This document shows, piece by piece, positions 4,505 to 6,224 of a stretch of 6,224 nt of DNA. The stretch is from assembly GCA_964472605.1 (NCBI GenBank), contig CAYYLG010000027.1, positions 1 through 6,224 on the forward strand. The letters are read 5' to 3'. Source of the DNA: JANNXY01 sp964472605 (lineage in GTDB: Bacteria; Patescibacteriota; Minisyncoccia; Phycocordibacterales; CAIZIN01). The first letter of the stretch is position 1. Each line of letters begins with the position of its first letter. The notes beneath the pieces are model-generated. The model searched no databases. It worked only from the letters and a program-made list of their open reading frames with translations, and was not told where the DNA came from. Both the position numbers and the translations under genes were made by a program.

Positions 4505-6224
4505 ATTTTACCAATTCGAAGTCCAGTGTCTTGCGCTCAACATCAGCACGAAGTAGTTTCACTTTCACAGTATCTCCAAGAGTAAATTTATGTTTTTTTG
4601 ATTGACTCACAATTGAATAAGCTTTTTCTTCGAAGGTGAACATTTCTCCAAATGTTGAAGTTAGGTCCTTGAGGCGAATCATACCTTCAGCCTTTGTCTC
4701 TGTCTCTTCTATATACATACCCCACTCGGTAACTCCTGAGATAACTCCCGTAAGTTCTGCGCCCACACGTGGTGCCCAGTATTCAACTTGTTTGTATTTG
4801 ATACTTGATCGTTCCGCATCAGAAGCACTGATCTCGCGCTCTGTACTAGATTCTGCTGCTTCAGCAAAGAATGCTACATCATTATTTGAAAGCTTTTTGC
4901 CTTGTATGTATGTCTCGAGTATTCGGTGTACTAGGAGGTCAGGGTAGCGTCTTATAGGGGACGTGAAGTGAGTATAGTATTCAAAGGCTAGACCGAAATG
5001 TCCGGTGTTGAGTGTAGAGTAAATAGCCTTTGACATTGAGCGTACAGCCGCTGTCTTTATAAGTGTTTCTTCTGGTTTACCTTCTATCTCCTTAAATAAT
5101 TTATTTAAGTCTCCGGCACGGATATTGCCATCTTTGTCCAAATTGAAATGATACCCAAGTGTGCGGATGAGAAGTGCCAAGTCTTTTACCTTCTGAGGAT
5201 CTGGCGCATTATGAACGCGGTACATGAGTCCCTCTGATTTACTAATTATTTTCTTATCATGATCATAGATGAACTTGGCAACTTCACGGTTAGCGAGGAG
5301 CATGTATTGCTCAATCATTTTGTGAGTATCTACACGTTCCTTCTTTATTACACGAAGCGGTACACCTTTTTCATCTAATTCAAATTTTATTTCTGTTGTT
5401 TCGAAGTTGATAGCTCCAGCTTCAGCGTTTTCTTTAATATAAATCTTTGCAATCTCATTCATGGTGATGAGAACATCAAAGTAATCTCCAGATTTTTTAT
5501 CCATTATTTCCTGAGCTTCTTCATAATTGTATCTTCGAGCGGAGTGGATAATCGTTTTACCAAACCATCTGTTATGAATGTTTCCTTTAGAATCAATTTC
5601 AAATACCGCACCAAATGCTAGCCTGTCTACATTTGGATTAAGTGAACAAATATCATTTGATAGAGCATGGGGAAGCATAGGTATAGTTCTATCTACAAGG
5701 TATATAGAGCATCCGCGTTTTATAGCTTCTTTGTCTAGCTCGGTTCCTGGACGAACATAATGCGATACATCAGCGATGTGTACACCGATTTCATAATTGC
5801 CATTTTCTAATTTTTTAAATGACAGAGCATCGTCGAAGTCTTTGGCATCCTTTGGGTCGATAGTGAAAGTTAGTGTATTTCTAAAGTCACGTCTCCTTGC
5901 TACTTCTTCGGGAGCGACGGGGAATGCTTCTCGAGCAAATTTGTCTGCCTCAGCTTCAACCTCCGGAGGGAATCCAGCATGGAAACCCTTTTCAAGAATA
6001 ATGGAATTGATTTCTGTCTCATGCTCACCCTTTGGACCTATAACTTCCAGGATTTTACCTTCTGGATTTTTACCCTTTTGCCAATCAACAATCTCTACCA
6101 GCGCCTTCTGATTTATCTTTGCATCTTTGACAGATTCTTTCGGCAAAACTATATCTGCATAGAATCTTCTATCATCTGGAGTGAGGTAAACCATAGAATC
6201 CTGTGCTCCTATAGTTCCAACGAA
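4503..6224 (-). CDS. rnr: Ribonuclease R (RNB family 3'-5' exoribonuclease), N-terminus cut by right window edge
   Basis: RNase R degrades structured RNA from the 3' end in the cytoplasm, with Mg2+ held by conserved aspartates. The frame is open to the window edge, giving 573 visible residues. Ten codons (FVGTIGAQDS) precede the internal ATG at 6194, so that Met is not the start; the true one lies outside, with the N-terminal helix-turn-helix or first cold-shock domain. Counting from that Met, a cold-shock domain with TPDDRRFYADI lies at 5-15. The RNB catalytic core has DPKDAKDFDD at 113-122 (Asp113, 119, 121, 122), YLVDRTIPMLPHALSNDICSLNP at 165-187, YRVHNAPDPQK at 325-335 and TSPIRRYPDLLVHR at 411-424. 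The S1 RNA-binding domain is near 477-563. All catalytic residues are present. The protein ends right after S1 (LDFELVK) and lacks the Lys-rich tail of E. coli RNase R. It is convergent with the 95-codon gene, 17 bases apart. Confidence 0.95.
   Translation of the reverse strand, partial: FVGTIGAQDSMVYLTPDDRRFYADIVLPKESVKDAKINQKALVEIVDWQKGKNPEGKILEVIGPKGEHETEINSIILEKGFHAGFPPEVEAEADKFAREAFPVAPEEVARRRDFRNTLTFTIDPKDAKDFDDALSFKKLENGNYEIGVHIADVSHYVRPGTELDKEAIKRGCSIYLVDRTIPMLPHALSNDICSLNPNVDRLAFGAVFEIDSKGNIHNRWFGKTIIHSARRYNYEEAQEIMDKKSGDYFDVLITMNEIAKIYIKENAEAGAINFETTEIKFELDEKGVPLRVIKKERVDTHKMIEQYMLLANREVAKFIYDHDKKIISKSEGLMYRVHNAPDPQKVKDLALLIRTLGYHFNLDKDGNIRAGDLNKLFKEIEGKPEETLIKTAAVRSMSKAIYSTLNTGHFGLAFEYYTHFTSPIRRYPDLLVHRILETYIQGKKLSNNDVAFFAEAAESSTEREISASDAERSSIKYKQVEYWAPRVGAELTGVISGVTEWGMYIEETETKAEGMIRLKDLTSTFGEMFTFEEKAYSIVSQSKKHKFTLGDTVKVKLLRADVERKTLDFELVK

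Noticed and set aside
4636..6111. Plus-strand open frames at 4636-4947, 5578-5760 and 5797-6111
   Set aside because: All lie opposite RNase R and have Ser-rich, low-complexity translations with no domain signal.
4503..6194. RNase R starting at ATG 6194
   Set aside because: The frame stays open for ten more codons to the edge with family-like residues (FVGTIG), and the protein would begin in the middle of a cold-shock domain.

Overview
The window is a compact, moderately AT-rich bacterial segment using the standard code: TGA is a real stop for the methyltransferase gene. The gene types, short proteins and tight spacing suggest a Candidate Phyla Radiation (Patescibacteria, Parcubacteria-like) genome. 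This placement is an inference. It rests mainly on a 747-residue SMC with no room for a normal hinge, a 138-residue TspO, and genes that look leaderless.

Layout from left to right. (1) At 1-263 on the minus strand is the N-terminal part of a LexA repressor. It runs off the left edge just after the Ala-Gly self-cleavage site. (2) At 264-535 is a 272-base intergenic region between divergent genes. It holds a lexA promoter with a perfect TATAAT, a twice-repeated AACCGAA (11-bp period) that looks like an operator, a perfect DnaA-box 9-mer, and a 25-codon frame resembling the start of a rhodanese domain. (3) At 536-1372 on the plus strand is a class I SAM-dependent methyltransferase, closed by a clear intrinsic terminator. 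(4) At 1445-1861 on the plus strand is a TspO/MBR-family membrane protein. (5) At 1871-1905 is a GC-rich hairpin of the repeated-extragenic-palindrome kind. (6) At 1930-4173 on the plus strand is a short SMC ATPase, followed 24 bases later by (7) an unrecognised 95-codon gene at 4198-4485. That gene ends inside a second terminator. (8) At 4503-6224 on the minus strand is RNase R, convergent with the above and cut by the right edge.

The genes are housekeeping or stress functions (SOS repression, chromosome organisation, RNA decay) and do not form an obvious pathway. tspO and smc each begin exactly six bases after an extended -10 element, which predicts leaderless mRNAs. No mobile element, CRISPR array, tRNA or rRNA is visible. 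The most unusual points are the SMC without a recognisable hinge, the leaderless promoter geometry, and the candidate direct-repeat operator at lexA.
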